Assembly: GCA_903813345.2 (NCBI GenBank)
Contig: CAIIXF020000009.1
Span: 34,196,740-34,260,739 of the forward strand
Direction of reading: 5' to 3'
DNA: 64,000 nucleotides
Source: Owenia fusiformis
Taxonomy: Eukaryota; Annelida; Polychaeta; Sabellida; Oweniidae
Both the position numbers and the translations under genes were made by a program. The notes below the pieces were generated by a model. It saw only the letters and a program-made list of their open reading frames with translations. It was not told the DNA's origin and did no database searches. How positions within the stretch are numbered: the first letter of the stretch is position 1; each line of letters opens with the position of its first letter. This document shows positions 44,501 through 55,310 of the stretch, piece after piece.

Positions 44501-47500
44501 GAACAAAACACTGAGGTAAGTTTATATTTTGCGATAATTTATTGCTTATTTTCACAAACATTTACACATTACAATGATTACATACAATATAACAAAGTAG
44601 TACAAAACACAAATGTCAGATGAACATCGTATTGCCAACAGTAGACTTTAAAACCCTGAAATTCAGACGAATTTTACATAAATTTGGAGATTTTTTTAGA
44701 CCTTTCACTCGACAATGTCGATATCGTCGTCGATCGAGAGCGCCGACATGTCGACATCAAAATCCCATTCGATGCCAGCTCTACAATATGTATGGTCAGA
44801 ATGACCACAAACATGATGAAATGCCTTTTTCAGCTATTTTTTGGTCACAATTTCAGAGGGCTGAAAAAGTTATTTCATCATGTTTGGGGTCATTCTGACC
44901 ATGTACACTGTGATCCTAGTCATGTAAATGAAATGTGCAACTAGTTAAATTGACTGGAGGTCAAAGCAGAATTCTGTTATCTTGGTTCAAAAAATGTTTG
45001 AAATCAAGCATGGTATTGTAACTTCCTGTTTTGTCATTTCCTGTTAAGTACCACTGCACCTTAACCGTTTCTGTTCCGTGTCCCAAACCGAAGCATCTGT
45101 ACAGAAATTCGGTCCAATATTGGGAAACCGTGACACCTCTAATAAATATACATGAATACAGAATACATATTTCCAGAATTGAGTTGAGTAATCAGTGAAA
45201 ACTAGATTTCATCTAAATTATGATGAAGTCAGCCAGGGCATTATATCACTTGTGGTGAAGTAGACTTGTTTAAAAGGTCCAATGAGTGATATGTTTGGAA
45301 ATTAACTGGTCACTTTAGGCCACTGAGCTTCAAAAAACTACAAGAAACTTGTCTCTTTAAAAATCAGTTTGCCCATTGAATATGTTAGAACATTAGTTTT
45401 GCGGCGATTTATGGGCCACCAGCTGTGAAAGGGAAAGATTTTCTTGTTCCGGAACCGAACCGAAGTGCTTAATTCTTGTTCCGTTAACTTAATTCCACGG
45501 GTCGGAGCAAAATCAAGTACCAGTGACACCTCTAGCATTTACATGGTTTACCTGCATTCACAATGACAAGATTCATTGAAAATCTTCAGTATGCCAAGGA
45601 GCAGTGTTCGCGCTGGCCATTAAAATTTCTGAGTCCCAGGGACGCAACCCATTTGAAAAATTTGAGTCCCCATCTAATTTTTTTGCGTCCCTCTTATTTC
45701 TTCACAAAGTTCAAGAAATATTGTGAAAGTGAAAATAAAGTGGGCGATAATAGAGTGCTTACACTATAATGGGATAAAAATGACATATATTGTAATTTGA
45801 TGCATCCTCCCGATAAATATCTATCACTGGGTCCTTTTTACACAATTCTTAAGTAATGTTATACCAAAATAGTCCGAAATGAATAAAGGAAATGCTCAAA
45901 TTAAGAGTTTTGTTTTCACATTTTACAAACCTGCGATCTTGAAGGTCATGTCAAGGTCGTGAACTTTTGCTTCTTTTTATTAACATTTCTCCTTATTCTG
46001 AAGACTTTTAGATGAAAAACCTCGATCTATCATTAAACATTTATCTTGATGTATAACATTAGATCATAATGGTTTCTAGTGGAAATGATAAAGATAATCG
46101 TGAAAAACAATCGTTTCAATTTGTGGGGAACCACAGGGGATTTCTGCAATATTGTATGTTTTGATCTTCCATTTCGATTGCGGCATTTTCCGGAATATAT
46201 CGGAACCAATCAAAATCCATGTCTCATACTGGAAACCCTGTTAATCTTGGGTAGTCATGATAGCCAATCAGATTTGTCGATATAAATATACCTGGATCAT
46301 TGCTCGTATATCAAGGTAGTGAGTTTGAAAATTTTGATGAAAATCATGTTTCACCGCTACTGTGCTGCAGTAAAAGTTATCTTGAAGCAGTTTATAATTT
46401 TTGCGTCCTAGGGACGTAAGTTGATTTTGATTTTTACGTCCAACCTTCTGAAATTTCCGTAAAAATGGCAAAAAACGGCGTCAACGCGAACACTGCAAAG
46501 AGGATTGGCTCCAAAAGTGCAGCATCGTTATTTTTGCCATATATGGGCATGTCATGATTACAAAATATGAATTCAAACAACCGCTGTTTTGTTCACTTCA
46601 ACATTTGAATCATGAATCATGGTCTTATTTCAAAAAGAAAAAAACTAGTCTATAACTAAAAAGAACATTGAAAAATTGGTTCGAATCTTTTGGATTGTTT
46701 ATTTTGAATTCATAGTCGGTTATAATTTCCGAAAATAACGACATTTCAATGTTTTCATTGTTTAAATCTTGGGAGCCAATGCTCAGAAAATTCCACTGCT
46801 CAACGACAGACAAAACACCTTCAGCCAGCGAGTGATAAGACAATGGAATGCACTCCCTGAATTCGTAATTAGGGCTGATAATACCAACACTTTCAAAAAC
46901 AGGCTAGAGAAACACTGGATGGATCATCCAATGAAATTAGACCACAACATTGATTACGGCTATGTACATAGGTAGTTGGGGAAGCTTACTACTTTTTTCA
47001 AGGCCTGACTTCGTCGCTAACATGCTAAATATAAGAGTTAGCTGACATTTGGGAGTCTGACTTACCTTCTAAAGGTTAGAACCCGAATCTTAAATGAAAC
47101 CATATCACCTTTGTTGCGTCGATGATGATGCATAAACATAGCATTTGATAGAAATTAGCGTAAATGCTTTTCCGACTTTTTCATTTTTCATCAATGTTGA
47201 CTTCCGGGAAGGCGTTGTAGTTATCACGAAATAACGCATTGACCCTTGAACTTTACTTTGTTGACGTGTCAACCAAGCATGTCTGGTGTGAAAATTAAAA
47301 GAATATTAAGCAATGTTCTACATCCGCCAAGCTAAGTGAAGTAGTCAATATTTAAAATTACCAATTTCAAGTGAAGTACGAAACGAACGAAACTGCGTGA
47401 TCTACACTCGCACTATTGGTCTGAATGAAATGCTACGTAGAAATATGAGCCGTCTGTTGTATTAGTCGATTAATAGAGTAAGACCTGTTGGTGATGCTTT

Positions 47501-48286
47501 ATAATTTAGACCAAAACATTGAAGAACAAACGAACCTGTAAATTGTGAAAACAACGAACAAATATTCGGTTTTCACATATGTTCGGTAATTTTTCGTATT
47601 GAAACTTCCGGAACTTACATGGAAATCATTCATTTTCTCGGTCCATGATTTACCTCTTGGATGTTGTGGCAAATGCTCCATGGTTGACGGAACAAAGGTG
47701 ATATGGTTTCATTAAGATTCGGGTTCTAACCTTTAGAAGGTAAGTCAGACTCCCAAACGTCAGCTAACTCTTATATTTAGCATGTTAGCGACGAAGTCAG
47801 GCCTTGAAAAAAGTAGTAACTTGTTCTTCTTCTGCAAGACTGCTTAGTTTTGAATTTTAACTTTTTATGCAACCATCTAAGGACAATGAGGTCCTTGCAA
47901 TGATCGATTAACAGGCAAGTATGCCTATAAATCGTAATTCACTTATAATCTTATAATCTCCTTGCATACTTCACAGAAAATGGATCTCGAAACAAGACAA
48001 AGGATTTTGATTTTTATGAAATATCCGAGAACATGCAACACTAATGTGAAGGTATGAATCTTACTCTGGAATATGCACCTCCTCCACCACCTGAGGTCCT
48101 TCTCTTTTGAACTCCACCTCTTGACACACCTCGTCCACCAGCGCTTCCACTTTTTCTGAAATTTCCCGTCCCCCGTCTCGACCCACGCTGTGAGTTTCCT
48201 CGCCCACCACCTCTTCCTCCGCCTCTCTTGTTACCTTTGCTAGACTTGATGATATCATCAAGGCTCATATCTAATTTGTCAGGCAT
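38501..48286 (-). CDS. ALYREF: ALYREF / THO complex subunit 4, mRNA export adaptor, 4 coding exons
   Basis: Nuclear RNA-binding adaptor of the TREX complex; it is loaded on mRNA by UAP56/DDX39B and hands it to NXF1. Exons: 48286-48065, 40715-40560, 39388-39153, 38711-38501; 825 nt, 274 aa plus TGA, all GT/AG with matching phases. The N-terminal UAP56-binding motif reads [18 protein letters not shown]; this ATG is chosen for that match. RGG-rich region follows. Exon 2 has WQHDMYEG and the RNP2 strand [11 protein letters not shown]. Exon 3 has [20 protein letters not shown] and the RNP1-like [13 protein letters not shown]. Exon 4 has a second RGG region and the C-terminal UAP56 motif [18 protein letters not shown]. 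Size is near the human protein (about 257 aa). Intron 1 (7.3 kb) contains a decayed hAT element on the opposite strand; intron 2 contains a 540-bp palindrome. Confidence 0.96.
39898..40437. mobile_element. 540-bp near-perfect palindrome (foldback MITE) in ALYREF intron 2
   Basis: Two ~240-bp arms mirror each other: CACTGCTACCCACCTAGTTA at the left against the reverse complement at the right. Inner matches include AGTCCCTCGCTTTTGTTACA. The spacer is only about 50 bp. GTTAT lies directly outside both ends (39893-39897, 40438-40442), a likely 5-bp target duplication. No coding content. If transcribed in the intron it would form a long RNA hairpin. Confidence 0.8.
40969..45141 (+). mobile_element. 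hAT transposon (4.2 kb) with 8-bp target duplication, decayed
   Basis: The ends AAGAGGTGTCACAGTG and its inverse CGTGACACCTCTA are flanked by ATAAATAT on both sides (40961-40968, 45142-45149), the 8-bp duplication typical of hAT elements. A subterminal inverted repeat of ~150-200 bp (GGTGCAGTGGTACTTAACAG onward) lies at about 41240-41400 and 44910-45065. In between is a broken BED-finger transposase. It sits in ALYREF intron 1, antisense to ALYREF. Confidence 0.85.
41959..44215 (+). pseudogene. Decayed hAT transposase (ZBED-like), several stops and frameshifts
   Basis: The reading starts [13 protein letters not shown] and is cut by TAG at 42097. The same frame then gives a BED zinc finger (about 42121-42255: [19 protein letters not shown], ending SHLTRYH) before TAA at 42292-42294. 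The longest intact piece is 42319-43008 ([57 protein letters not shown], the RNase-H-like core). A spliceable intron (43009-43163) leads to [20 protein letters not shown] frameshift in an A-run at 43377-43384, another near 43764 and a stop near 43975 follow. The last piece, 43979-44215, keeps the C-terminal dimerization block ([20 protein letters not shown]). In the TRxNS motif Lys replaces the usual Trp. It cannot make a working protein as it stands. Confidence 0.85.
45400..45534 (-). mobile_element. Second hAT-type terminal fragment
   Basis: Minus strand from 45534: TAGAGGTGTCACTGGTACTT, GATTTTGCTCCGACCC, then GGTTCGGTTCCGGAACAAGA. Homologous to the fragment at 29613-29717. No partner end recognised nearby, so it is probably a truncated relative lying beside the hAT above. 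Confidence 0.5.
45602..46495. mobile_element. hAT-like MITE with CAGTGTTCGCG ends, 894 bp
   Basis: CAGTGTTCGCGCTGG at the left is inverted at the right as CCGTTTT...CGCGAACACTG. Subterminal matches include the palindromic GTCCCAGGGACG/GTCCTAGGGACG. The flanks CCAAGGAG and CAAAGAGG match at only 5 of 8 positions. Interior frames are not recognisable. Confidence 0.6.
46769..46975 (+). pseudogene. C-terminal fragment of a LINE-type reverse transcriptase ORF
   Basis: 68 codons ending [21 protein letters not shown] and [12 protein letters not shown] match the conserved tail of non-LTR (CR1/Jockey-group) polyproteins, where FSxRVxxxWNxLP...SxxxFKxxLDxxW recurs. The rest of the ORF is missing upstream, as expected for a truncated or rearranged copy. 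A foldback element begins 10 bp after its stop. Confidence 0.6.
46986..47819. mobile_element. 834-bp element with ~130-bp near-identical inverted ends
   Basis: TTACTACTTTTTTCAAGGCC, TGACTTCGTCGCTAACATGC and TAGAACCCGAATCTTAA at the left (46986-47117) recur inverted at 47690-47819 with only a few differences. The high similarity suggests a young insertion or gene conversion between arms. No clear target duplication. It lies in ALYREF intron 1. Confidence 0.75.
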
Positions 48287-48354
48287 CTTAATTGTGTTTT
48301 GAACTTGTATAGCGTATAATATGAGAGAAAAACTATCAAATATTTGTTTGTGCC

Positions 48355-48410
48355 GCAGAAAGAAAAATGGCGGCACTCAAAATTGCATGATGGGTATTCT
48401 AGAATATCCC
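48355..48410. promoter_or_regulatory. ALYREF start region, possibly bidirectional
   Basis: AAAATGGCGGC at 48365-48375 on the plus strand (a YY1-type element) lies ~80 nt upstream of the ALYREF ATG. TTCTAGAA follows at about 48398, a heat-shock-element-like pair. No TATA box. The candidate plus-strand exon 140 bp away makes a shared promoter possible. Confidence 0.35.
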
Positions 48411-48517
48411 ATTTTTTGAAATAATACGATTTTAGATGTTCTTAGATACATTCATATTTATTTTTAATCAATTGGTATTAATATTTCTATCAAATAATTG
48501 CACTCTCTTCACTTTAG

Positions 48518-48743
48518 CAAAAATTTATCTAATCTCGAGGTACTTGTTTATTCGCATCGAGGCGAGACTTCGAATTCCCACAGAAAAAAGATTGTCGAAA
48601 AGTCACCAACATTTTCCTGCTTTCAGCCCCTTATTGCGCCAGTAAAATGGTCCTTAGATGAACAGAATTCAAGAATGACAATAACTCCACAAATAATGGA
48701 TATAAATGAAGACCAAAAGCCTAGATTTTTGGTGTACTCCAAG
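48518..48743 (+). CDS. Candidate coding exon of an unidentified gene divergent from ALYREF
   Basis: An acceptor-like TTCACTTTAG precedes 48518 and a good donor (CCAAG|GTAAGA) follows 48743. The frame is open throughout and reads SHRKKIVEKSPTFSCFQPL, VKWSLDEQNSRMTITPQ, DINEDQKPRFLVYSK. If it is a first exon, the ATG would be at 48675. A possible last exon in the matching phase is at 51079-51105. I do not recognise the protein. The coding-like composition and strong donor favour a gene; the lack of homology leaves it open. Confidence 0.35.
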
Positions 48744-49464
48744 GTAAGAAGTTTTGTATTTTATTTTCAACTTATCGTCTTGACCTCTCTACATTCACTC
48801 ATCACATCTGTATGAAAACAGAATAGTAACAATTATGTAATTATTCAGACATCTGCCAGATTTTCCTCCTAATTGGACTGTGATAAATATTACGGACTTC
48901 TATTCTTAATCTGCCTTGAGATATGAGTATTTATTCTCAGCATTTATAACAGTGAGTGTCTATCATTGGTTGGATACTCGTACTCTTTGGCTGTCAGCTT
49001 GATTTGTTGCCGTCAATTCAGATTTTTCTGAACAATACAGACGGTTATGATTGGCCAATGTAACAAGATAATCCAGTGAAAATGACACTAGAAAAATACG
49101 AAAACCACAATACTATTTTGACAAAACTGATCCACGTCCACTTTTTATACCACAGAGAAAGACAATGACCAAATTAACCTGTACATGTAAATGCTTGTTT
49201 TCTTTTGGTTAGGTTACATGTTAATGACGTCACAAAGTTCATCACAATCACCATATATGACGTTGTGATGGTTGCCTTGATGGTTTGCCATACTAGGTAA
49301 TAATGGCGGACTTTTGGTCACGTGTCTGGTCGAATTTCGGTCCATAGAATGAATGGCCCTGGCCACTTAGTGGGGGCCCTTCGTAAAAAATTTGATTTGG
49401 TTGCTTAATGACAAATATTACTTATTTGTTGTGTTTTTGTAATTAATTATCACATTGAATAAAG

Positions 49465-49545
49465 TTCTTGGGATATAGAGAATAGCTCCTTCCATAGTCC
49501 ATACATCTGTCTACACATCCATCCGTATTGTTACATTAATTTTAC
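49465..49545. repeat. Pearl/Helitron-like 5'-end fragment
   Basis: GGGATATAGAGAATAGCTCC and the following CAT/CCATCC runs match the 5' part of the family whose full copies lie at 14215 and 33005. Confidence 0.4.
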
Positions 49546-50235
49546 AGTAAGTAAAACATATAATACTTATATAACATAAACATATTTTATATGCATATAA
49601 AATTACGTAGGAGATAGATTTTGAATATCTTATCATTTTAAGAAAACATGGTGGCCAACTGGAAAAGTATAGTGGAGTAATTTTGTTGAGATTTTATATG
49701 TGAATACTTGAAGCCATGGGGAGTGGAGAGTAAGTCACTCCCCCTCCCCTCTTTAATATTCCTAATATGCAAATTTGAAAAATGGTGGCCGCGGCTGTTA
49801 AATGGTAATTGCTATGCCTTGGTGTTGCTGTTATCTGGTTGCTTTCTTCAAAAGCTTGTGAACTTTTTCTACGACTTTTTCCTGATAGCATTAATGTTTG
49901 CTCCTGAAAATTACCTATTCATCAATATATGGCTTTGGCACATCGCAACAGCATTGCCAAAATACTGATGATGATGCTACAGTTTTACAGAAAAATATAT
50001 ATTCAGGCATATTTCAGTATTATTCCACCAACAGTAGTTTAAATATGGCCCTTACATTTGGCATAACATTTTAATTTCATCATGTTCATTTAAAGACATA
50101 CTTCCCCTTTCACTTGTATTTTCTCAATGGGTGTAACATTACCTTTGGTTTATGTGAAAGAAGAGGTACCAAACACTGGAGCAGATTTAGCTAGCAGAAA
50201 ATCTAAGTGATTGACTTATCCTCATTTTTGTCCCT

Positions 50236-50350
50236 CCGAACAAAGATTGGAGGGATATAGGGAATGCCTCCCTCCATCCCCCCATCCATCTATATGACAT
50301 CTGTCCATCCACCTGTCCATCTGGGTGATAACTCAAATGCCATTGGCCCA
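50236..50350 (+). repeat. Pearl/Helitron-like 5'-end fragment
   Basis: CCCTCCGAACAAAGATTGGA, GGGATATAGGGAATGCCTCC and CCATC microsatellite, then GATAACTCAAATGCCATTGG, are the family's start and its first monomer. The 3' hairpin and CTAG end are absent. Confidence 0.5.
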
Positions 50351-51078
50351 ATTTTGTTTAGATTTCATACACATATGACCTGGGGATAGAAGTTCTACTC
50401 GAAAGCAGATTTTCAAAAATAGCCACTCCTTTAAAATGGGGGACATTTTAGTGTAGATTTTACAGTATACAATACAATTAATGTTAATTAATCTTTTCTC
50501 CGAACCACGGCAGCAATATTTTTTTAGAAAATCTGAAGACAGTGGTAAACTCTCTGTTTTCGGCACATCACTGCATACTCATTAGTAAATTATCACTTTC
50601 ATCAACATTTACAAAATGTCCGTCTACCATGTTTTTTCTGTAAACATTATGACGTCATGAAACTTTTTTTTCAAAAGTAGCGGTCAACAGTACCTAGTAG
50701 CGATCAACAGTACATATTGTTGACCGCTAATCAACCAATCAGAATCGAGTATTTCAGTTGAGGTACTAACAATAATTATAGTACAATATATATTATATAA
50801 AACTGTTATAGCAAGAAATGTGAAAAATTTTCAAAGGTAAACAAGCAAGTGTAAATAAGGTAAAAATAAATTTCTCCTTTAAACTGCCATCAATATGTAT
50901 TACATTAAGAAATGTGATACCTCGATGTATTTGTCGTGCTTGTATCTAGATCAATTGATTGAATCTATTTTAGTTGATAAATTGACAGGGATATGTCAAA
51001 ATCAATGAAAATTTTCACATGATTGTTCGGCAAGCTGCCATTATGGGGAATTCCTGTAATATTTGTCTCTTTATCTAG

Positions 51079-51105
51079 AACCCCTTTGTTAAGACTGGTC
51101 TTTGA
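51079..51105 (+). CDS. Possible last exon of the divergent gene (8 codons)
   Basis: Acceptor TTTATCTAG|AACCCC; phase 0 fits the donor at 48743, adding NPFVKTGL then TGA. An AATAAA lies 29 nt after the stop (51134-51139). Very short, so it rests on the coincidence of acceptor, phase, stop and polyA signal. Confidence 0.22.
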   Translation, partial: NPFVKTGL

Positions 51106-51689
51106 CAAAAATGAATATTAAGTGTGCTGCTTTAATAAAGTAATTGGTAATGGACCACAAGTAAAACAAGAACAAAGGTTTGTTTATGTGAGAAAAGGTC
51201 ACTAATGATTTTGTAATTGGGAACCTCTCATCATGCATTGCGAGAGCCTAATGGTGGCAAGATCATTGAAGCAACTCAAGATATCAATATTTCATGCCAA
51301 CACGTCCATTTCAAACAGCAAAAATGCCTTTTCAAATTGCAACATTTTTCTTTTCATACAGCCAACCCCTGTGTGAGTGCAGTGAGCAACAAATTGATAC
51401 ACTTAATAAGTCTTTGTCTGCATTAAATGTGTCAAATGAATGTATGCACATGCAATATCAGAGTGACTAGTTATTTCTCATCATCATCGATTTGCGATCA
51501 TTTCTGGCATAGCAAGTAGCAATAATTTTCAAATATATTTGAGCAGCCGTTGAAATTGCCAAGTCCTTTCTGAAAACATCTATTGATTGCATTGGAGACT
51601 ATCTTATATTGATAGCCAGTGAGCTGTCAGTCACAGGTTGATACTTGGTTGGTTCTGAATAAATTTATTTTCAATTATAAACAAGTTGA

Positions 51690-52133
51690 ATTCCCATATA
51701 TGGGTTACTTCTCAAGTGCATTTCCCAAATATGGGATACTCCGTAAGCATAATTCCCAAATATGGGATACTCATCAAGTGCAATTCCCAAATATTGGATA
51801 CTCAAGTGTAATTCCCAAATATGGAATACTCCTCAAGTGCAATTCCCAAATATGGTATATTGCTCAACAAGTATAATTTTCAAATACGGGATAATCAAGT
51901 GTAATTCCCAAATATGGGATACCCCAAATATGGGATACTACTCAAGTGCAATTCCCAAATATGGGAAACTGTACTCAAGTGTAATTACCAAATATGGAAT
52001 AATCCATCAAGTGCAATTCCCAAATATGGGATACTTATTAGGTACAATTTCCAAATATGGGATACTACTAAAGTGCAATTCCCAAATACAGGATACTACT
52101 TAAGTGTAATTCCCAAATATGGGATACTTACTC
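51690..52133. repeat. Tandem array of ~31-bp units centred on CCCAAATATGGG (CArG boxes)
   Basis: Fifteen units of form CAAGTGCAATTCCCAAATAT then GGGATACT. Centres are at about 51692, 51724, 51755, 51786, 51814, 51845, 51879, 51908, 51923, 51954, 51988, 52019, 52050, 52081 and 52111. Twelve contain a perfect CC(A/T)6GG (CCAAATATGG; the first is CCATATATGG), the SRF/MADS core. Three are broken (51786, 51879, 52081). Spacing is mostly 28-34 bp, about three helical turns. The array yields open frames in two phases that only translate the repeat; it is not a gene. Confidence 0.85.
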
Positions 52134-52169
52134 CTCATGTTTATTTTTTGAACTTTTAAAAGTAGGATT

Positions 52170-52338
52170 ATGTCTCAGCTTATATGTGTGAATGCAACTT
52201 TCGGCTTTCGGCTAACGAATTAACCTTCTATTGTGTGGGCAACTCATTTGAATTTGAATAGTACCTACCTGTCATAAAATAGTAGGTTAACCTGGTAACC
52301 GACAGCTGAAAGTTGCATTTGTGAATACAAGCTTAGTC
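52170..52338. repeat. 170-bp foldback next to the CArG array
   Basis: CAGCTTATATGTGTGAATGC, then AACTTTCGGCTTTCGGCTAA, is inverted as GACAGCTGAAAGTTGCATTT and GTGAATACAAGCTTAG, with GGTTAACC-type pairs inside. Confidence 0.55.
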
Positions 52339-54890
52339 CATATGTGGTTATTAAATATGGTGTTACCTGGAACATCAGTTCACACCAACATAATAAAGTC
52401 ATGCACTTTAAAACCATTGATGTTCCATCAGGGAGTCTTCCTCAGTGTAATATTGAGGAAATTGATTCTATTGCAAGCTTGTCCAGGACAGTGAAAATCA
52501 GTCATATTAAAACCCTGGATTTCTAAAAGGTTGTAAAATCCTTTTCAGAGCATTCAGCCCTTAGATACCTGCTCCTTCATATAAAAGAGACAGTTATAAC
52601 TAATGCATTTCACTATTTCAAGATGTAACTGTCACTGCATATCAGTAAATTAATTCAATCTAGCTAAAAGAATTTCCTCTTACTTTACTGAACTGTAGAT
52701 ATAGACGGAAGATGATATGCTAAACGTTTTATTTACCATAGATTTAGCGAGAGTAAAATACTATTTATTCACAACTGTATTCCCAATTGCAGAAAAAACA
52801 TTTGATCCTTCTTACTCGTCTCACCATGGCAACTAATTACTTGGTGGATTTAATAATAATCATATGCTATATTCATTACTGTATGATATTTTCACTCCAC
52901 ATTGTTGTTAACACAGTCTTGGATTGTCAATAAAAGGGGTAGTATGACATGCTTTTTCCAAAATATGATTTATTACTTTTGAATGAAATGGATCGCAACG
53001 AACACAAATATGACAATTTAAATAAATTGTATATCTTGTAAATTTGATATGTCAATGAGGCATTTTGATTCTGACTTGACTCACTTTTGGGAATCATATT
53101 TACTCGTCACCTTTCAATTATCCCTCAGGTCTGAATCAAACACATTACAAAGGGCAATTGACTCTCAGTTGTATTAAAATACGTATAGGAATGATAACTC
53201 CAAAACATTTAAAATACAATATAGGTCAGTTTCTAATTAATGAGACTATAGTGCTTCTATTTTGAAATTTTCCCACTTAAATATCAAGTCATAGATTAAA
53301 TAACAATAAGTTTGGAATACTAGTAAAGGAGAAGCACACATTTTTAGATTTATCAGAAATAGGAATAGATTACGTGGAGAGCAACTTTATGGCTTTATAC
53401 CATCTAAAAGCTACAATGGTGTTGAAAGTTCATCTTTGAAATTTGCTGACAGACAATTTTTTATTCACTTAAATGACTAAATACAAGGTGACAGAAATAG
53501 TGCAACCTTCTTCGTTTGAAAATATTCTCAGGTATGGAATCTTCATGTGCAAAGTGCTCAATGCAGGAAATAATGGTAATGGGAAAGTTACTCCAAGATA
53601 GGGGAGGGTCGCATTTTTGAATCACCCTGTATCATTTTATGTCTCAATGCTTTTACATAATCCCAATATCTTGTGATTATCAACCATTCTCTTTCTTTTG
53701 TTCATGAAGAAAACATTAAGACAGCCATGGAATCCAATATGCATTGAAACTGTAGATTACACGGTCCAATCCAACTTGCAGCTCACTGTGATTCTATTAG
53801 GGTAACATATGACACTTTGATCTAATTAGGTCTTGAATTATTAGACAATTAAGGAACAAGGACAAGGTCATATTATTAGCTACATCATTTTATAATAAGA
53901 ATTGGATGTTTATATAACATAATTATGATAACAATCACAAAGTGCAGCGTAGTGCAAATTAATAGTGCCATAAACCACAGAGCTTCCATTTCTTATTCTG
54001 TCAGTCCCCGAACTCGATAAATATCCATTTCCAAACTCCATAAATATCCCCCTAACTCAGTTACTACTGGTGTAATTCATTAAGAAACTAAGCAGCTGTG
54101 GTAGTTCTACACATTTTGGATCAATGGATACATTGGGTAATTGGGTGAATATTTGGTACAGTATTTGATCAATAAGCATCCAGGATGTCACATTAAGACT
54201 ACTCCATAAAACATAAACCTTATATGAAACCATGTAGAATTAAGAATCGTGGATGGTGTTATCTTAAAGAGGTAGTTTCTTTGAATGCCAGATCTAAAAG
54301 CTTAAATAATTGTAAATCTGGAAGTGACAGAAGAAATAGATTTATGCATTTACTTATACTACCCTTTAAGAGACAAAAGAAGCCTGACTTGATTATTCTG
54401 ATGCATATTTTTTAAATTCCTTTGAATATTTCTTGTTCAGTTTTGAGATGCCACATACCCTGATTATATATTTCAACAACTATATTAAGTTCTCATTTTT
54501 TTTTATATTTTTAAGGTCTGTAAATATGTACCCTGCAAGCAGTCTAGTGATGAAGACGAAGCTCTCTTTTAGAAGGGAAGTCAGTTGTATGGAAAGGGTA
54601 GTTAATCTGTACATATCATATGTCTAATTTAGTGTGTTTATATATCTAATGCAAGTTGTTATTCCCATTAATTCCTCTTTTGTCAACATCTATCTCTATA
54701 TAGACATACTCTTCTATTAAAAGCAGGCATGATGTTCATTACACAACCAGGAAATATTGTATAGCAGATCATTCAGTTCAGCATTACATAACTGTTTAAT
54801 TGAAATGTCAACTACAATTTAGATTCCATGGTTCAGCCTTGCATTGAGATTTTACTTGGAATTAGAAATGACATAGAGGGTAATTACTCA
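52339..54890. other. Gene-free stretch
   Basis: AT-rich DNA with no recognised exon, RNA or element. A possible acceptor with a short acidic frame (KQSSDEDEALF then TAG, ~54517-54571) is noted but too weak to call. Confidence 0.4.
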
Positions 54891-54894
54891 GATG

Positions 54895-55310
54895 CGAATA
54901 GGTAGTTACCAGTTTCGCCACCAGGTGGCTGATTCGGGGGAATTAACATGGCTGGGTATTACAAAATTCCCTTAAACTTGAATATGCATCAGTTTTAGTG
55001 GTTCACTTTTCATATTACCCGATATGTATCTGATAGTTATACAAATTAAAACATGTCCAGTAAAAGAAAATATTATCTGCCCGACACAAGAAAAGATATT
55101 TCACTTTTTGTGGTTTTACAACATGGGGTCTATGGGGAATCTCCCCGACCTAGAAGTCACATTTTCAAAGAAAATTAAATTTTCAAAGTTGATAAACTCT
55201 TTTCAAAACCACATTTCTAAATGTAATTTTACATGTAAATTCCAAATATGACATCAGTTTGACTGAATTGTGAGTTTTTAATGACGTAAATCAAGATTAT
55301 TTCTACTCGC
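54895..55310 (+). repeat. Dispersed repeat 'E', opposite-strand copy
   Basis: Starts GGTAGTTACCAGTTTCGCCA, CCAGGTGGCTGATTCGGG, and ends AATGACGTAAATCAAGATTA then TTTCTACTCGCATC, the reverse complement of 18925-19350. Middle block AACATGGGGTCTATGGGGAA. Confidence 0.65.

Noticed and set aside
51045-51054. GGGGAATTCC as a sixth kB site
   Set aside because: Less symmetric 10-mer, far from the NF-kB gene; expected more often by chance.
51619-52159. Overlapping open frames with repeated 'NSQIWDT' / 'FPNMGY' peptides
   Set aside because: They translate the 31-bp CArG tandem array in two phases; the unit length is not a multiple of three and no start or splice context exists.
54517-54571. Possible terminal exon VCKYVPCKQSSDEDEALF then stop
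   Set aside because: An acceptor and short acidic frame alone are too weak; competing candidate at 51079 has a polyA signal.
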